Positions 22,062 through 32,939 are shown, numbered from the stretch's first letter. The stretch is 64,000 nucleotides of DNA from Adiantum capillus-veneris (GCA_014529385.2 CM043942.1:24456469-24520468), one strand, 5' to 3'. The notes: generated by a model from the letters alone, not told the origin. Program-made: numbers and translations.

Positions 22062-22064
22062 CTA
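22062..22064 (-). promoter_or_regulatory. In-frame UAG between LINE ORF1 and ORF2 (possible readthrough site)
   Basis: On the minus strand the codons run AGC AAA TAG GGA TGC GTG ACC, then straight into ORF2 without a frame change. No ATG in the ORF2 frame comes before the endonuclease. ORF2 may be made by readthrough or re-initiation. The context UAG-GGA also occurs at known retroviral readthrough stops. It could equally be a single nonsense mutation in a fused ORF. Confidence 0.45.
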
Positions 22065-23008
22065 TTTGCTTGAGAGACTTGCCTCCTCCTTGGGCACATT
22101 TTCTTCATGAGAGATCTCCTTTTCTTTATTATTCTTTTCCTCATATGCCTTGCGACGCATATTTTGTTGCTTAATAGTGCGATCTTCACATACAAAACAT
22201 TTTGTATCCCTCAAATAGATCCAACTATTATCAAGGATAATCTTTTGCTTGGTATCATCCGGCATGGTGCATACAATTGGCCGTTCTCCCGAGCGAGGAG
22301 CTGCTTCCCCACTCTATGTGCTCCATAGACCATAACTCCGGACATGCCAAAGTGGGTTTTGAAGAAATCTTCAATAACAATGGCAAGAGAAGGAGGTGTC
22401 TCTAACTTCTCTTTGGGAATTCCACGAATAACAATGTTCTTGGAACGTCGCTCCCGTTCCTTCAACTCCTCCACATCCACATTCTCAACATTCTTTGTTT
22501 GAACCATAGCTTGCATGAGTGAGGAATTAAAAACCACATTGCTACCACATACATAAGCCCAAGACTTGTTTGTGCATACATTTTTCATGTCGCATACATC
22601 CCGGCTCATAGTGTCAAATTTCTCTTCTTTCAATACATGGTCATGCTCTACTTTGCTCATCCGCTCCTTCAAAGCATTCAAGTCCACAAGAGAGCGTTTA
22701 CATTCCTTGACTTCCTCTTCAAGTTGCATCAAACGTGTTGTTTGCATCTCAAGTGTCCTCTTGAGATTATCATTCTCAACCACAAGTACCCTTAGTGTGC
22801 CATTCTCCATTGCAAGTGCTCGTAAGTCTTCGCCTTGTTTGTTTACGGTCTCTTGCAATGATACCATGTATGCCATGATCATGGTTTCCGATGTCGTTGG
22901 TTGGGTGGTTGTGTTGCTATCTCCACACTTAGGAGATTTTGGATCATTTTCCACAATGGTTGTGGACCTTGTTGAAGAAGAAGAACCCTTGCGAGTGCCG
23001 GAAGACAT
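22062..23008 (-). CDS. LINE ORF1: coiled-coil RNA-binding protein (one frameshift)
   Basis: Starts MSSGTRKGSSSSTRS at 23,008 with a Ser/Thr-rich head. A long coiled coil follows at residues about 55-135 (runs such as LQETVNKQGEDLRALAMENG). Then RRSKNIVIRGIPKE and HFGMSGVMVYGAHRVGK match the RRM-like domain of L1 ORF1 proteins. Near 22,240 the frame changes, and the C-terminal part (22,062-22,265) has KIILDNSWIYLRDTKCFVCED and a Lys/Glu-rich end. In L1-type elements this protein trimers and coats the element RNA. The stop is a UAG at 22,062-22,064, in frame with ORF2. Confidence 0.8.
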
Positions 23009-23073
23009 TGTATGTAAAATAGGAGATGAGAATCAATTTTGTTGAACCTGTTCACTTCGGAAATGCTGCTACA

Positions 23074-23196
23074 GAGAGTTATGGTGGCTGCAGGGCTTTA
23101 AATCAATTCCATCTAATGAGTTGGAACTTGGAAGCATGAGCATAATTAGCACATATAAGCCTTCGTGTTGTAGAGCAAGAGAAACATTGAGACAGT

Positions 23197-23238
<42 letters not shown>

Positions 23239-23267
23239 TCGGAGTGCAACTTCCGAGTACATGCACC
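23074..23267 (+). repeat. Repeat unit A, copy 1 (end piece of Helitron-type block)
   Basis: TTATGGTGGCTGCAGGGC through GAGTTGGAACTTGGAAGC and an AG run. It returns at 23,694-23,905 and, inverted, at 44,102-44,200. Confidence 0.8.
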
Positions 23268-23388
23268 CTATACTATAATAAAAGGGGGAGGGATTCTGGT
23301 CCCCCCCCCCCCCCCCGACATGTGTTAGCACCTCTTGCTTCAAGCGAGTGTTCTTTGCAGCTCCGAGAACGAGACATAGGAATAGCAT

Positions 23389-23483
<95 letters not shown>

Positions 23484-23618
23484 GTCGCCGTTGAGATCAA
23501 ATCAAAGCACAGAAGAGCATTGGGAATTTGGGATTCTTGGGGGATGCAACACAAGCGAAAGTGCTTGGGACTAGACAGGGAGAGAGAGACTGTTGGTATG
23601 TCGAAGGGGGGGGGGGGG

Positions 23619-23691
<73 letters not shown>

Positions 23692-23693
23692 AG
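23268..23693 (+). mobile_element. Helitron-type block, second internal type (copy 2)
   Basis: Opens CCTATACTATAATAAAAGG (one change from the TC start at 7885). It shares GTTAGCACCTCTTGCTTCAA, the CTAGACAGGGAG word and AG runs with the copies at 7885 and 44,517. A C run is at 23,301-23,316 and a G run at 23,606-23,620. It lies between two copies of repeat unit A. Confidence 0.6.
23390..23480 (+). repeat. (TG)n then (AG)n microsatellite
   Basis: TG run of about 12 units followed by AG run of about 34 units. Confidence 0.95.
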
Positions 23694-23813
23694 TTATGGC
23701 GGCCGCAAGGCTTTAAATCGCTTCCATCTAATGAGTTGGAACTTGGAAGCATGAGCATAATTAGCAGATGTAAGCCTTCATGTTGTAGAGCGAGAGAAAC
23801 ATTGAGACAGTTA

Positions 23814-23887
<74 letters not shown>

Positions 23888-23945
23888 TCGGAGTGCAACT
23901 TTTGAGTACCTGCACCCCACCCCCTCCTTCCTCTTGGCGTGATGA
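23694..23945 (+). repeat. Repeat unit A, copy 2
   Basis: Same unit as 23,074-23,267, with a longer AG run (23,815-23,883) and the same end word GAAACTCGGAGTGCAACTT. Confidence 0.8.
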
Positions 23946-24390
23946 TATCCTCCGTGCTTACACCCTAAACCTTGAGCTCTCTCTGCAGATTAGCTTTTCT
24001 GATTTCGCGTGCTCACTTCTCTCTCCTTCGTATGAGCAGTCCTTCATCTGACGAGAGCTTCGTAGAGAACTACTCCAGAGCCCTGCAAATGCACATTGCA
24101 CACCCATGACAATGCTAGGATGATCCTTGCTCGAGAACCTCTCTCTCTCTCTCTCTCTCTCCATTGTGCAACACTCTCTGTATGGTACCCATCCATGAAA
24201 ACATCCAGCAAGCCCCTCTCCCCCATCACTGGAACATCATGGTGTCGCCCCTTTCAGCCAAGCATTCATTGTCTGTGTGTGTGTGTGTGCGCGTGCGCAT
24301 GCGCGTCCAACACCCCATGTGCAGGGAGGCATGAGATTGCAAGAAGAGGTGCGTGCAGCATCTACCATGGAAAAAGGTAATTAATCCTTT
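23946..24390. other. No gene seen
   Basis: Short CT and GT runs at about 24,140-24,162 and 24,272-24,290. Open frames have no motif. Confidence 0.5.
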
Positions 24391-24414
24391 GACAAGTCTA
24401 GGTAGCTAGAGAAC

Positions 24415-24471
<57 letters not shown>

Positions 24472-25583
24472 GGGGGGGGGGGGTGGAGGGTAGCATGCGC
24501 TCAGTAATCCCAGATCCAGCATCATATTCGTGATTCATTTTGGAATTTAAAAAATTGTGAATCCAATTTTTTGCAAGCGTTTCAGACCCAATCTCTGTTA
24601 ACAATGTTGAAGCTACCAATAACTTTCACATTTGTAGGACATTGATGTCATGGAGTGATTTGGGTGCTTCAAATCTCCTTCGTACCTACCTTAAGTTATC
24701 TTATGTCTTATATATCATGCAATCAAATTGTATAGGGTTGTGTTTGATCATGTGGTAGCAACAAGTTTGATGCGTTCAAATGCACATGCATATGGCCGTA
24801 CACTATCTGGCCGTACACTATCAGATGGTGCTCCTCACACCACACTCACACTTAAACCCCCAACCCAAACCTATCATCTCTTCTACCTCAATCCATGCTC
24901 CCGTCCTTGCATGTTGTAGCACGTTGCTTCTTTTGTGCTTGCGTGTGTGTCCGCGCTCCTCTTGCAATAGGCGAAGCCCGTCTCTACTCTCACCGGTTTT
25001 GTGTCCACATAGCTGCAACGAATCCATTGACCCCAACCCACACCTCTCATCTCTTCTGTCACGATCCATGCTCTAACCCCAATGCCTTGCTTCTTTTCAG
25101 CTGGCGTGTCTGCTCGCACTCCTCGCGCTCCAATTTATGTTCAAGGTAAATTGGAGTTGAAGTGCTTTTTTACCAAGTCTCTTAAGATTTTGTAGGTTTT
25201 TTCATCTTCAAATTTAAAAATTTAAAGATAAATTTCAAATTTCATAGGTGGAATTACATTAAACCTAGAGTTTTATTGAGCATGTCACGTTCATCGCCGC
25301 AATAGGAGTTGAACAACCTTGACCCCTACCTTATCATTAGCAATATTCTACTAAGGCTCACCTTAATATCGTGCCATTTTAGCTTTCAATAATGTCGGTT
25401 GAGGGCAAGTGAAAAAGGAGAAATTCCGCCCAAAATAGAGAAAAATAGTGTATAAATAAAAAAAATAACCTAATTTTTGTCATGGATGCTTGAGAATCAG
25501 TCGCTGCCTGCATCATCACCTATGTCATCGCTAGAAGGCTCTAGAAGAATCTAGAAGGCTCTAGAAGAGTCTAGAAGGATCTA

Positions 25584-25716
25584 GAAGATTCTAGAAACAT
25601 GGAGAAGTTTCTGGAAAGCTCAAGAGAGTTGAAGAAGGATCTAGAAGGCTCTAGAAGAATCTAGAAGGATCTAGAAGCTTGGGGAAGATTCCGGAAGAAT
25701 CTAGAAGTTTCTGGAA
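25584..25716 (+). promoter_or_regulatory. Heat-shock-element-like arrays in 5' LTR
   Basis: The GAAnnTTCnnGAA pattern is perfect at 25,584-25,596 and 25,604-25,616. At 25,684-25,716 a longer run alternates GAA and TTC modules at 5-bp steps, with one imperfect module. Heat shock factors bind such arrays of at least three modules. They lie upstream of the TATA box, where they could drive the LTR. Confidence 0.65.
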
Positions 25717-25841
25717 AGCTCTAGAAAGTTGAAGAAGGATCCAGAAGGTTCTAGAAGAACTAGAAGGTTCTGAAGATTCTAACCTCCTTAAGAAGAACCT
25801 AGAAAGGTCTAACCTCCTCAAGTAACCTCCTCAAGCACTAG

Positions 25842-25849
25842 TATAAATA
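25842..25849 (+). promoter_or_regulatory. TATA box of the 5' LTR
   Basis: TATAAATA followed by GGGG, at the same place in both LTRs. Confidence 0.75.
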
Positions 25850-26165
25850 GGGGTCTTGGGCCACAAGCCCCTCAATCTTGCCAACACCAGTTGTGAGGCT
25901 CCTATGAGGAAATCCCTCTTCTAGTTCTTGTCTTATGTTCAAGTCTTCTCCTTGCAATCAAGCCTAGTCTTGTACTCAAGCCATGTAATCCAAGTCTTGT
26001 ATCTAGCTCTCTTAATAAAGTATAAAGTCTTGTAATCAAGATTAAACTTATCATCAAGTCCCAAGTTCTTGTACATTGTGAGCGCCTCCTCTTGCTCTCT
26101 TCTAGCTCTATATGCACTCATAACAGTTTGGCAAGACTACCATCTCTTAATCTTCTCAAGCCATC

Positions 26166-27147
26166 ATGGAGCCAACGATGGAAGGTGTCATCAACGCATT
26201 GCAAAGCATCCAAGCTCAGTTACTTCGTGAGAGTAACGCTCAACTTCAAGCAGGGCAACCCTTAATCTTGGGACCGATGTTGCAAAATCTTCAACATCAA
26301 ATTCAAGAGCTTCAAGAGACAAGCACAAGCTGCAAGATCTAGCTATTCTCAACAACATAAGAAGGAGCCGAAGGTCAGCATGCCTAAAAAATTTGATGGG
26401 ACTAGATCAAAGTTTAGAGGTTTTCTCCAACACGGGCGCCTCTTCATTCGAATGCAACGAGAGCATTATCCAGATGATGCCTCTCAAGTAGGCCTTATTG
26501 GGACCCTCCTCTCGGGTACGACTCTCTCTTGGTTTGCTCCCTTACTTGAAAAATAATATCCTCTTCTTCATGACTTTGAAGCTTTTGTGCGGGAGTTCTC
26601 TGCAACCTTTGGGGATACTGATAGAGCAAGGGTTGCTGAAACCAAACTTAGAAATCTCCGCTGAGGATCAAGACCTACATCCGAATTTCAACAGCTCACT
26701 TGTGATCTGACTTGGCATGAGGAATATTTCATTAGCCAATTTCGGTGGGGATTAAAGGATGACGTAAAAGATCTTTTATTGACTATGCCAAAGTTTCACA
26801 CACTAAACGAGTTTATCTCTCAAGCAATAGAATGTGATAATCGACTATTTGAGAGGAGACAAGAGAGGCGTCTTGGGGCACCATTACGACCCCAAACAAA
26901 AGTGACACATAATGGCTACATACCTCAACAGGGCCATGAATCAAGCATTGAGCCCATGCAAATTGATTTAGCACGGTTTCAACCTCTCTCAGCCCAGGAG
27001 AAGCAAAGGCGACGCATTAATGGCTTATGTATGTATTGTGGAGAGCAGGGGCACATGGTTCAACAGTGTCCAAGGAAGAGAAGGATGAAGTTTCATGGTG
27101 CAATAGCCTCAACGTGTTCGGGAAACATGGACGTCCAACTCCAATAG
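26166..27147 (+). pseudogene. Chromovirus gag, frameshifted
   Basis: Begins MEPTMEGVINALQSIQAQLL with a Gln-rich coiled-coil-like head. A frame change near 26,325 leads to the gag core (PKKFDGTRSKFRGFLQHGRL, then DDASQVGLIGTLLSG), typical of the Retrotrans_gag domain. A second break lies between 26,550 and 26,780. The last part (26,779-27,147) has a zinc knuckle CMYCGEQGHMVQQC, of the form CX2CX4HX4C. Gag forms the virus-like particle and binds the element RNA. The frame stops at 27,145-27,147, in the same frame as the protease. Confidence 0.85.
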
Positions 27148-27216
27148 AGACCGACCGGTTGGACAAAAGACAAGCAAAAAAAGGTCTCTTTCTTCTCGCT
27201 GTCCACTTCAAGTTTT

Positions 27217-27516
27217 ATGCTACCAGTCAAGATCCATATGCCGGGTAGGCACATGGATTGTGAAGCATTACTAGATTCAGGCACAACGGCGTGCTTCATG
27301 GACAAAGAATTTGCAAAAGAACAAGGCATACCACTTTTGGAGAAGTCTAATCCAACAACTGTAGAAGTCATTGATGGTCGTCCCCTCGCTTCAGGGGATG
27401 TCAGGTATGAAACTCGCCCCATAGAAGTAACATTGCAGGAGCATATTTCAAGAATAACGTTCAATATTATACAAATCCCAAGCAGTCCAAATTGTTATTG
27501 GGCTACCGTGGCTTGA
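27217..27516 (+). pseudogene. Chromovirus aspartic protease
   Basis: Contains ALLDSGTTACFMD, with the catalytic DSG triad, and the expected beta-strand text after it. It is in the same frame as the end of gag, separated by one stop. A frameshift near 27,495 ends it before the usual GLPWLELHNP segment, which can be read in the next frame. Confidence 0.8.
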
Positions 27517-27625
27517 ATTACATAATCCTGACATCGATTGGAGGGCTCGGAGAATTGAACCATGAAAAGTCCAAAAGAAGAAGGGAAGGCATAATAGGCC
27601 TATATATCTTGGAGCCAAGGTCTTC

Positions 27626-28555
27626 ATGCGTGCAGCCAAAAAGTATCCAACTTTCCTGATATTTGCAACACCAACCGACACGTCGACAACAAAAATCATG
27701 GAGGCATTGCCACGTCAATATCAAGATTACAATGATGTTTTTGAGAAGAAGAATGAAGACCTCTTACCGGAGCATCGACCCTATGATTGTGCTATAGAGC
27801 TTAAGGAGGGAACCCAACCCCCTTTGGGCCCAATATACAAGCTATCTCAAGATGAATTGGTAGAATTATGGAAAAATAGTGATGATAATCTTGCTAAGGG
27901 GTTCATACGGCATTCAAAGTCCCCAGCAAGAGCTCCGATACTCTTTGTAAAAAAGAAGGACGAAACTCTCCGGATGTGCGTGGATTATAGGGGCCTAAAC
28001 AAGATCACCGTCAAGAATCGCTATCCCCTTCCCTTGATCCCAGAGCTTCTTGAGCTCCTTGGCAAGGCAAGAATATTTACAAAAATAGATCTTCGTGGTG
28101 CTTACAACCTAGTCAGAATCAAAGAAGGTGATGAATGGAAAAAAGCCTTTCGGACAAGGTATGGCCACTTTGAATATACCGTCATGCCATTTGGTCTCAC
28201 AAATGCCCGAGCTGTTTTTCAACATTTAATGAACGATATCTTTCGGGAGTATTTGGATTATTTTGTGGTAATATATTTGGATAATATCTTGATATTTTGC
28301 AAGGATCAAGAAGAGCATGAGCACCATGTACGATTAGTGATTGAAAAGCTTCGTGCATCAGGGTTATATGCAAAGTTGGAGAAGTGCTCTTTTCATCAAT
28401 CTAAGGTGGAATTTCTTGGTTATGTAATTTCTGAAAAGGGAATCTCCATGGATCCAAAGAAGGTTCAAACCATCCTTGATTGGGAGACACCCACCTCGGT
28501 AAGAGATGTTCAATGTTTTCTCGGATTTGCAAATTTTTATCGTATCTTTATATAG
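27626..28555 (+). pseudogene. Chromovirus reverse transcriptase, YLDN active site
   Basis: The polymerase motifs are in order: [59 protein letters not shown] and [14 protein letters not shown]. The second catalytic Asp of YLDD is Asn here (GAT to AAT, about 28,282), and the conserved NAPAVFQ is NARAVFQ. The enzyme would be inactive. It ends in a stop after FYRIFI where a frameshift leads to the RNase H frame. Confidence 0.93.
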
Positions 28556-29115
28556 GATACTCCAAGGTGGTTACAGCACTCACAAGGTTGACAGGCCATA
28601 ATAAGTTTGTCTGGGACTCAGAGTCCGAAAAAGCATTTCAGAATCTCAAGCAAGCTTTCACGACTGCACCCATTCTAATTCACGTAGATCCTACAAAGCC
28701 TTTCATCCTAGAAACAGACGCTTCAGATTTTGCCCTTGGAACTATTCTATCCCAAGTAGGAGAGGATGGTCGAGTACATCCAGTGGCTTTTCATTCCCGC
28801 AAGTTCTCAGCTGCAGAAATCAATTATGAAATCCATGACAAAGAGCTCTTAGCAATCATCGACTCCTTTGATACATGGAATCACCTACTTGAAGGAGGTC
28901 CTCATAAGATCACTGTCTATACAGATCACAAGAATTTGGAATACTTCATGACATCCCACGTCTTGAATTGTCGCCAAGCCAGGTGGAGTTGTATCCTATC
29001 AAGGTTTGATTTTCTTATCTCTTATAGACCTGGCCGTCAACAAGCTAAGCCAGATGCCTTATCAAGAAGATCCTACCTTGCACCTACAGAAGGCGACGCA
29101 ACATTTGATCAATAA
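28556..29115 (+). pseudogene. Chromovirus RNase H
   Basis: Open frame (from 28,480, real part from about 28,556) with ILETDASDFALGTILSQ, HDKELLAII, YTDHKNLEYF and SRFDFLISYRPG. The Asp, Glu and Asp of the catalytic set are present. It degrades the RNA template after copying. The stop at 29,113-29,115 lies in frame with integrase. Confidence 0.9.
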
Positions 29116-29127
29116 GAGTCAGTAATT

Positions 29128-30300
29128 TTGAAACCTGAGCAGCTTAAGCTAAACGCCACCATGAGCCAAGCTCCTGAAGATTCTACTTTTCTTTCTAAGG
29201 TGAAGACGCAAATTGCCAAAGACCCACTTGCTCATAATATTAGACAACAACTACAAGAACAAGAGGTTAATGAGGACTTTCAAGAAATTGATGGACTAAT
29301 TTATTATAAGGGTCTTCTCTATATTCCGCCACGACCAACACGCTTTGAGGTACTTCAGCAATGGCATGATCTTCCATCAGCAGGGCATTTTGGGGTTAAT
29401 AAGACAATTGAGCTCCTGTCCCGTGACTTTTGGTGGCCTCAAATGTGGAAGCTTGTCAAGGAGTATGTAGGCACTTGTGACACTTGCAATAGATCAAAGG
29501 CCCCTCGTCATCGTCCTCATGGGTTACTCCATCCCTTGACCATTCCAACCAAACCATGGTCATCCATCTCCATGGACTTCATTGTAGAGCTACCCTTGTC
29601 ACAAGGATTTGAATCCATTTTAGTAGTCGTGGATCGGTTTACAAAAATGGTACACTTCATTCCAACCACTACAACCATCACCAACGAAGGTATGACCAAA
29701 CTCTTTCTAAAAACATATCTATCGTTATCACGGATTACCGGATGACATAGTTTTTGATCGAGGCCCACAATTCATCTCTAGCTTTTGGAAAAGCTTATTC
29801 AAGCTACTCGGAGTACAAATCAACCTCTCCTCAGCCCACAAAGTGATGGACAAACATAGAGAATAAATCAAGTTTTGGAACAGTATCTCTGTTGTACTAT
29901 CAATTATCACCAGGATAATTGGGTCGAGCTCCAACCGCTAGAGCAGAATTCTCTTATAATAACAGTTTTCATGCCTCCACCCGTCACACTCCATTCTTTG
30001 CTAATTATGGTCAACATCCCAAACAGGATATCCATAGACACTATCAAGTCAAGAATCCAGCTGCTATTCATCTTACATAACAATTATCTGCAATTCACAA
30101 AGAACTTACAATTCATATCAAAGAAGCTCAATCCAAGTATAACGAAAGTGCAGATCTCCATCGCATGCAGCATCCAATATGCAAAGAAGGGGATAAAGTG
30201 TGGCTCCTCCGACGTGATCTGCGTTCATCTCGTCCCTGTCAAAAGCTTGATTATCAAAGGCTTGGCCCGTTTAAATTTATCCGTCAAGTCAATCTAGTCA
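29128..30300 (+). pseudogene. Chromovirus integrase, several breaks
   Basis: 29,128-29,745 has the zinc-binding HHCC region (HDLPSAGHFGVNKT, then CDTCNRSK) and the first catalytic Asp in SISMDFIVELP. A frameshift near 29,740 leads to VFDRGPQFISSFWKSLFK with the second Asp. Two or more further breaks follow before about 30,300. The family inserts the cDNA into the genome with a DDE triad; the Glu region is damaged. Confidence 0.85.
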
Positions 30301-30314
30301 CCTAGAGACTCCGA

Positions 30315-30650
30315 TTGCCCTCATCCATGAAAATCCATCCGGTCTTTCATGTCTCAGTCCTAGAACCTTGTCACACATTTAAGATCCCAGGAAGAGCACT
30401 ACAACCACCTCCTCCGGTTGAGATTCAAGGACATGACGAATATGAGGTCGAGAAAGTCCTAGATTCTCGAGTTTCACATGGCAGATTACAGTACTTGGTG
30501 CATTGGAAAGGCTATTATGTTAGTGAACAAACTTGGGAACCAGCACACAATCTACAGCATGCATCTCTCAAAGTCCAAGAGTTCCATCAACAACATCCAT
30601 GGAAGCCCAACTCAAGGAACACCACTTCTCCTCGTGGAACTCGTCGCTAA
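30315..30650 (+). pseudogene. Chromovirus integrase tail with chromodomain
   Basis: KIHPVFHVSVLEPCH is the end of the integrase C-terminal domain. EYEVEKVLDSRVSHGRL and YLVHWKGYYVSEQTWEPAHN form a chromodomain. Chromodomains bind histone H3 methylation marks and steer new insertions. Its aromatic cage positions (Tyr, Trp and the WEP motif) look intact. Separated from the integrase core by frame breaks. Confidence 0.92.
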
Positions 30651-30660
30651 AGGAGGGGGT
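30649..30660 (+). other. Polypurine tract of the chromovirus
   Basis: AAAGGAGGGGG directly before the 3' LTR (TGTCATGG). Confidence 0.85.
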
Positions 30661-30662
30661 AA

Positions 30663-31332
30663 TGTCATGGATGCTTGAGAGTCAATCGTTGCCTGTAGCA
30701 TCACCTATGTCATCACCTACATCATCGCTAGAAGGCTCTAGAAGAATCTACAAGGATCTAGAAGATTCTAGAAGTTTCTAGAAACATGGAGAAGATTCTG
30801 GAAGAATCTAGAAGTTTTTGGAAAGCTCTAGAAAGTTGAAGAAGGATCAAGAAGGCTTTAGAAGAATCTAGAAGGATCTAGAAGATTCTAGAAGAATCTA
30901 GAAGTTTTTGGAAAGCTCTAGAAAGTTGAAGAAGGATCCAGAAGGTTCTAGAAGAACTAGAAGGATCAAGAAAGTTCTAGAAGATTCTAACCTCCTCAAG
31001 AAGAACCTAGAAAGTTCTAACCTCCTCAAGTAACCTCCTCAAACACTAGTATAAATAGGGGTCTTGGGCCACAAGCCCCCAGTCTTGCTAACACCAGTTG
31101 TGAGGCTCCTATGAGGAAATCCCTCTTCTAGTTCTTGTCTTATGTTCAAGTCTTCTCCTTGCAATCAAGCCTTGTCTTGTACTCAAGTCATGTAATCCAA
31201 GTCTTGTATCTAGCTCTCTTAGTAAAGTATTAAGTCTTGTAATCAAGACTAAACTTATCATCAAGTCCCAAGTTCTTGTACATTGTGAGCGCCTCCTCTT
31301 GCTCTCTTCTAGCTCTATACGCGCTCATAACA
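30663..31332 (+). repeat. 3' LTR of the chromovirus
   Basis: Same start and end as the 5' LTR. It differs by scattered substitutions and several small repeat-number changes in the TCTAGAAG region. TATAAATA is at 31,050-31,057. Confidence 0.93.
30761..30783 (+). promoter_or_regulatory. Perfect five-module heat shock element in 3' LTR
   Basis: GAA at 30,761, TTC at 30,766, GAA at 30,771, TTC at 30,776 and GAA at 30,781, every step exactly five bases. It is the strongest example in the window of the binding pattern for heat shock factors. Confidence 0.7.
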
Positions 31333-31645
31333 ATTTTCAAAAATTTCCTCTTGGCAAATGCAAGAAAAGAAATTTTGTATGTTTTGGAGATTGGTTTTTC
31401 CCGATCATTGCTACTGACCCACAAATGCTTTGTACGAAGAATAATAATTAGACACATTTCCTGTTGTCTATCACTAATACGGCTCAAACATTTGAGGCAA
31501 TTATGAAGGGTTTTGTCACGCGTGCTAACATTATTATTGCCGATTGGGCAAGAGTTGGAGACACACATGGATCTTGCCATGGATCCCTCAGCAGCCAGTT
31601 CGCTAGTGGAGAAGAGCAGAAGAGATGTTGGACGAGTAGGCACCC

Positions 31646-31763
<118 letters not shown>

Positions 31764-32937
31764 ATGCAAAGGAAGATGCCGCTTACGGGCCATTTCATCC
31801 CAAAGAGCGGCAACCACAAAATTGGTCAGTGAATGATGGGTTCTGATGTACATGAAATGCTAATGGATACTGCAATGTTTGATATAAGTTGTCGATTGGG
31901 CAGGAGTTGGAGACGCATGTGGATCTTGCCATGGATCCTGCAGCAATAGGTAGCCACTAGAAAAGAGTAGAAGAAAGTGGACGAGTAGGCACCCAACACA
32001 CACACACACACACACACACAGCATATGCAAAGGAAGATGCCGCTTATGGGCCCTTTTATTATATAGACTAGTAAAACGGCGCCGCCTTCGGCGGCGGCAT
32101 GGCCCCTCTTACCCTCAACCTCCTCACTCTTGATAAATTTCACAAAAGAAGATCAAGAAAATTACTCTCTCTCTCTCTCTCTGTGTCTCTCTGGGCTTTT
32201 ATTTGTGGCGGTAAAGACTAATAGAGAGAGGAGGAGGAGGAGGCTCAAATCGAGAACACATCTTTCAAATCTAACACACCTTTCATATTTAAAAATAGGA
32301 CATAGTTTTTTACACTATTTTAATTAGAATCTAGGTGGGACTTTTTCCTTTTCTTACTGCTCTCGAGAGGCATTTTTTAGTTTCAAAGCGACATGATTGT
32401 GAGTTGACCGAGACACACTTTTTGTGAATACAGCTACTTCATTCTGGCATCTTAAGACTTGCTTTTCTCTTACTCACTTACCCTTCAAATTTCAAAGTAT
32501 GACACACAAATTCCAAAAGTGATAAAATAAACGGCTAGTGTAAGCATGTCAAGACTTGGAGGTAGAACTACCTCAAGGCAGGCCGAACAACTCCATGACA
32601 ACACCGATACGTGGATGGGCTAGACGCTCTGGCACTTGTCAAATCAACATAACAAAATGTACTTGGTAGTGATGCTGACACGCCATATAGATCCACATTG
32701 ATCATAGTCACTTGTAACCCACATGAAGGAGGAGGAGGAGCTCACATCCTTACAACAGGGCATGCTGCTTCAAGGGCGGGAAGGGGTCCTTCTAAGGATC
32801 TTTTAATGAAACTCCAACTTTAACATTTTTATTTTAAAAATTTCGTTTATAAGGTGATATTTGGGTTTAGAGCTTCTAAACCCATAGCTCATTGGTGTAT
32901 GACCTTTCCAAGTATCGGAAAATTTATCCCACTTAGC

Positions 32938-32939
<2 letters not shown>

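Larger units (their letters stand above)
18630..23045 (-). mobile_element. Nearly full-length LINE (L1/jockey-type, two ORFs)
   Basis: A minus-strand element of about 4.4 kb. It has a coiled-coil ORF1 with an RRM-like part (22,062-23,008) and an ORF2 with endonuclease, reverse transcriptase and a C-terminal cysteine motif (18,664-22,055). The 3' end is next to a (CT)n run instead of a poly(A) tail. I see one frameshift in each ORF and no other damage, so it is either a young copy or carries sequencing indels. It lies just beyond the right end of the CACTA element. Borders are set by the repeat unit starting at 23,074 and the AG run at 18,577. Confidence 0.85.
25478..26125 (+). repeat. 5' LTR of the chromovirus
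   Basis: Starts TGTCATGGATGC, ends CATAACA. U3 from about 25,540 to 25,790 is built of TCTAGAAG-type repeats that form heat-shock-element arrays. TATAAATA is at 25,842-25,849. The sequence after the LTR, TTTGGCAAGAC, may hold the primer-binding site, but I cannot assign a tRNA. Confidence 0.93.
25478..31332 (+). mobile_element. Ty3/gypsy chromovirus, complete but mutated
   Basis: LTRs of 648 and 670 bp flank a 4.5-kb interior with gag, protease, reverse transcriptase, RNase H, integrase and chromodomain in that order. The 5-bp target duplication ATTTT is at 25,473-25,477 and 31,333-31,337. The uninterrupted target with one ATTTT survives in the sister copies of block X near 35,850 and 43,120. 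Several stops and frameshifts, and YLDN in place of YLDD in the reverse transcriptase, show that this copy cannot move by itself. Confidence 0.95.

Noticed and set aside
23121-24051. Arg/Glu repeat and Ser/Leu repeat proteins
   Set aside because: Open only because of (AG)n runs inside the Helitron-type blocks.
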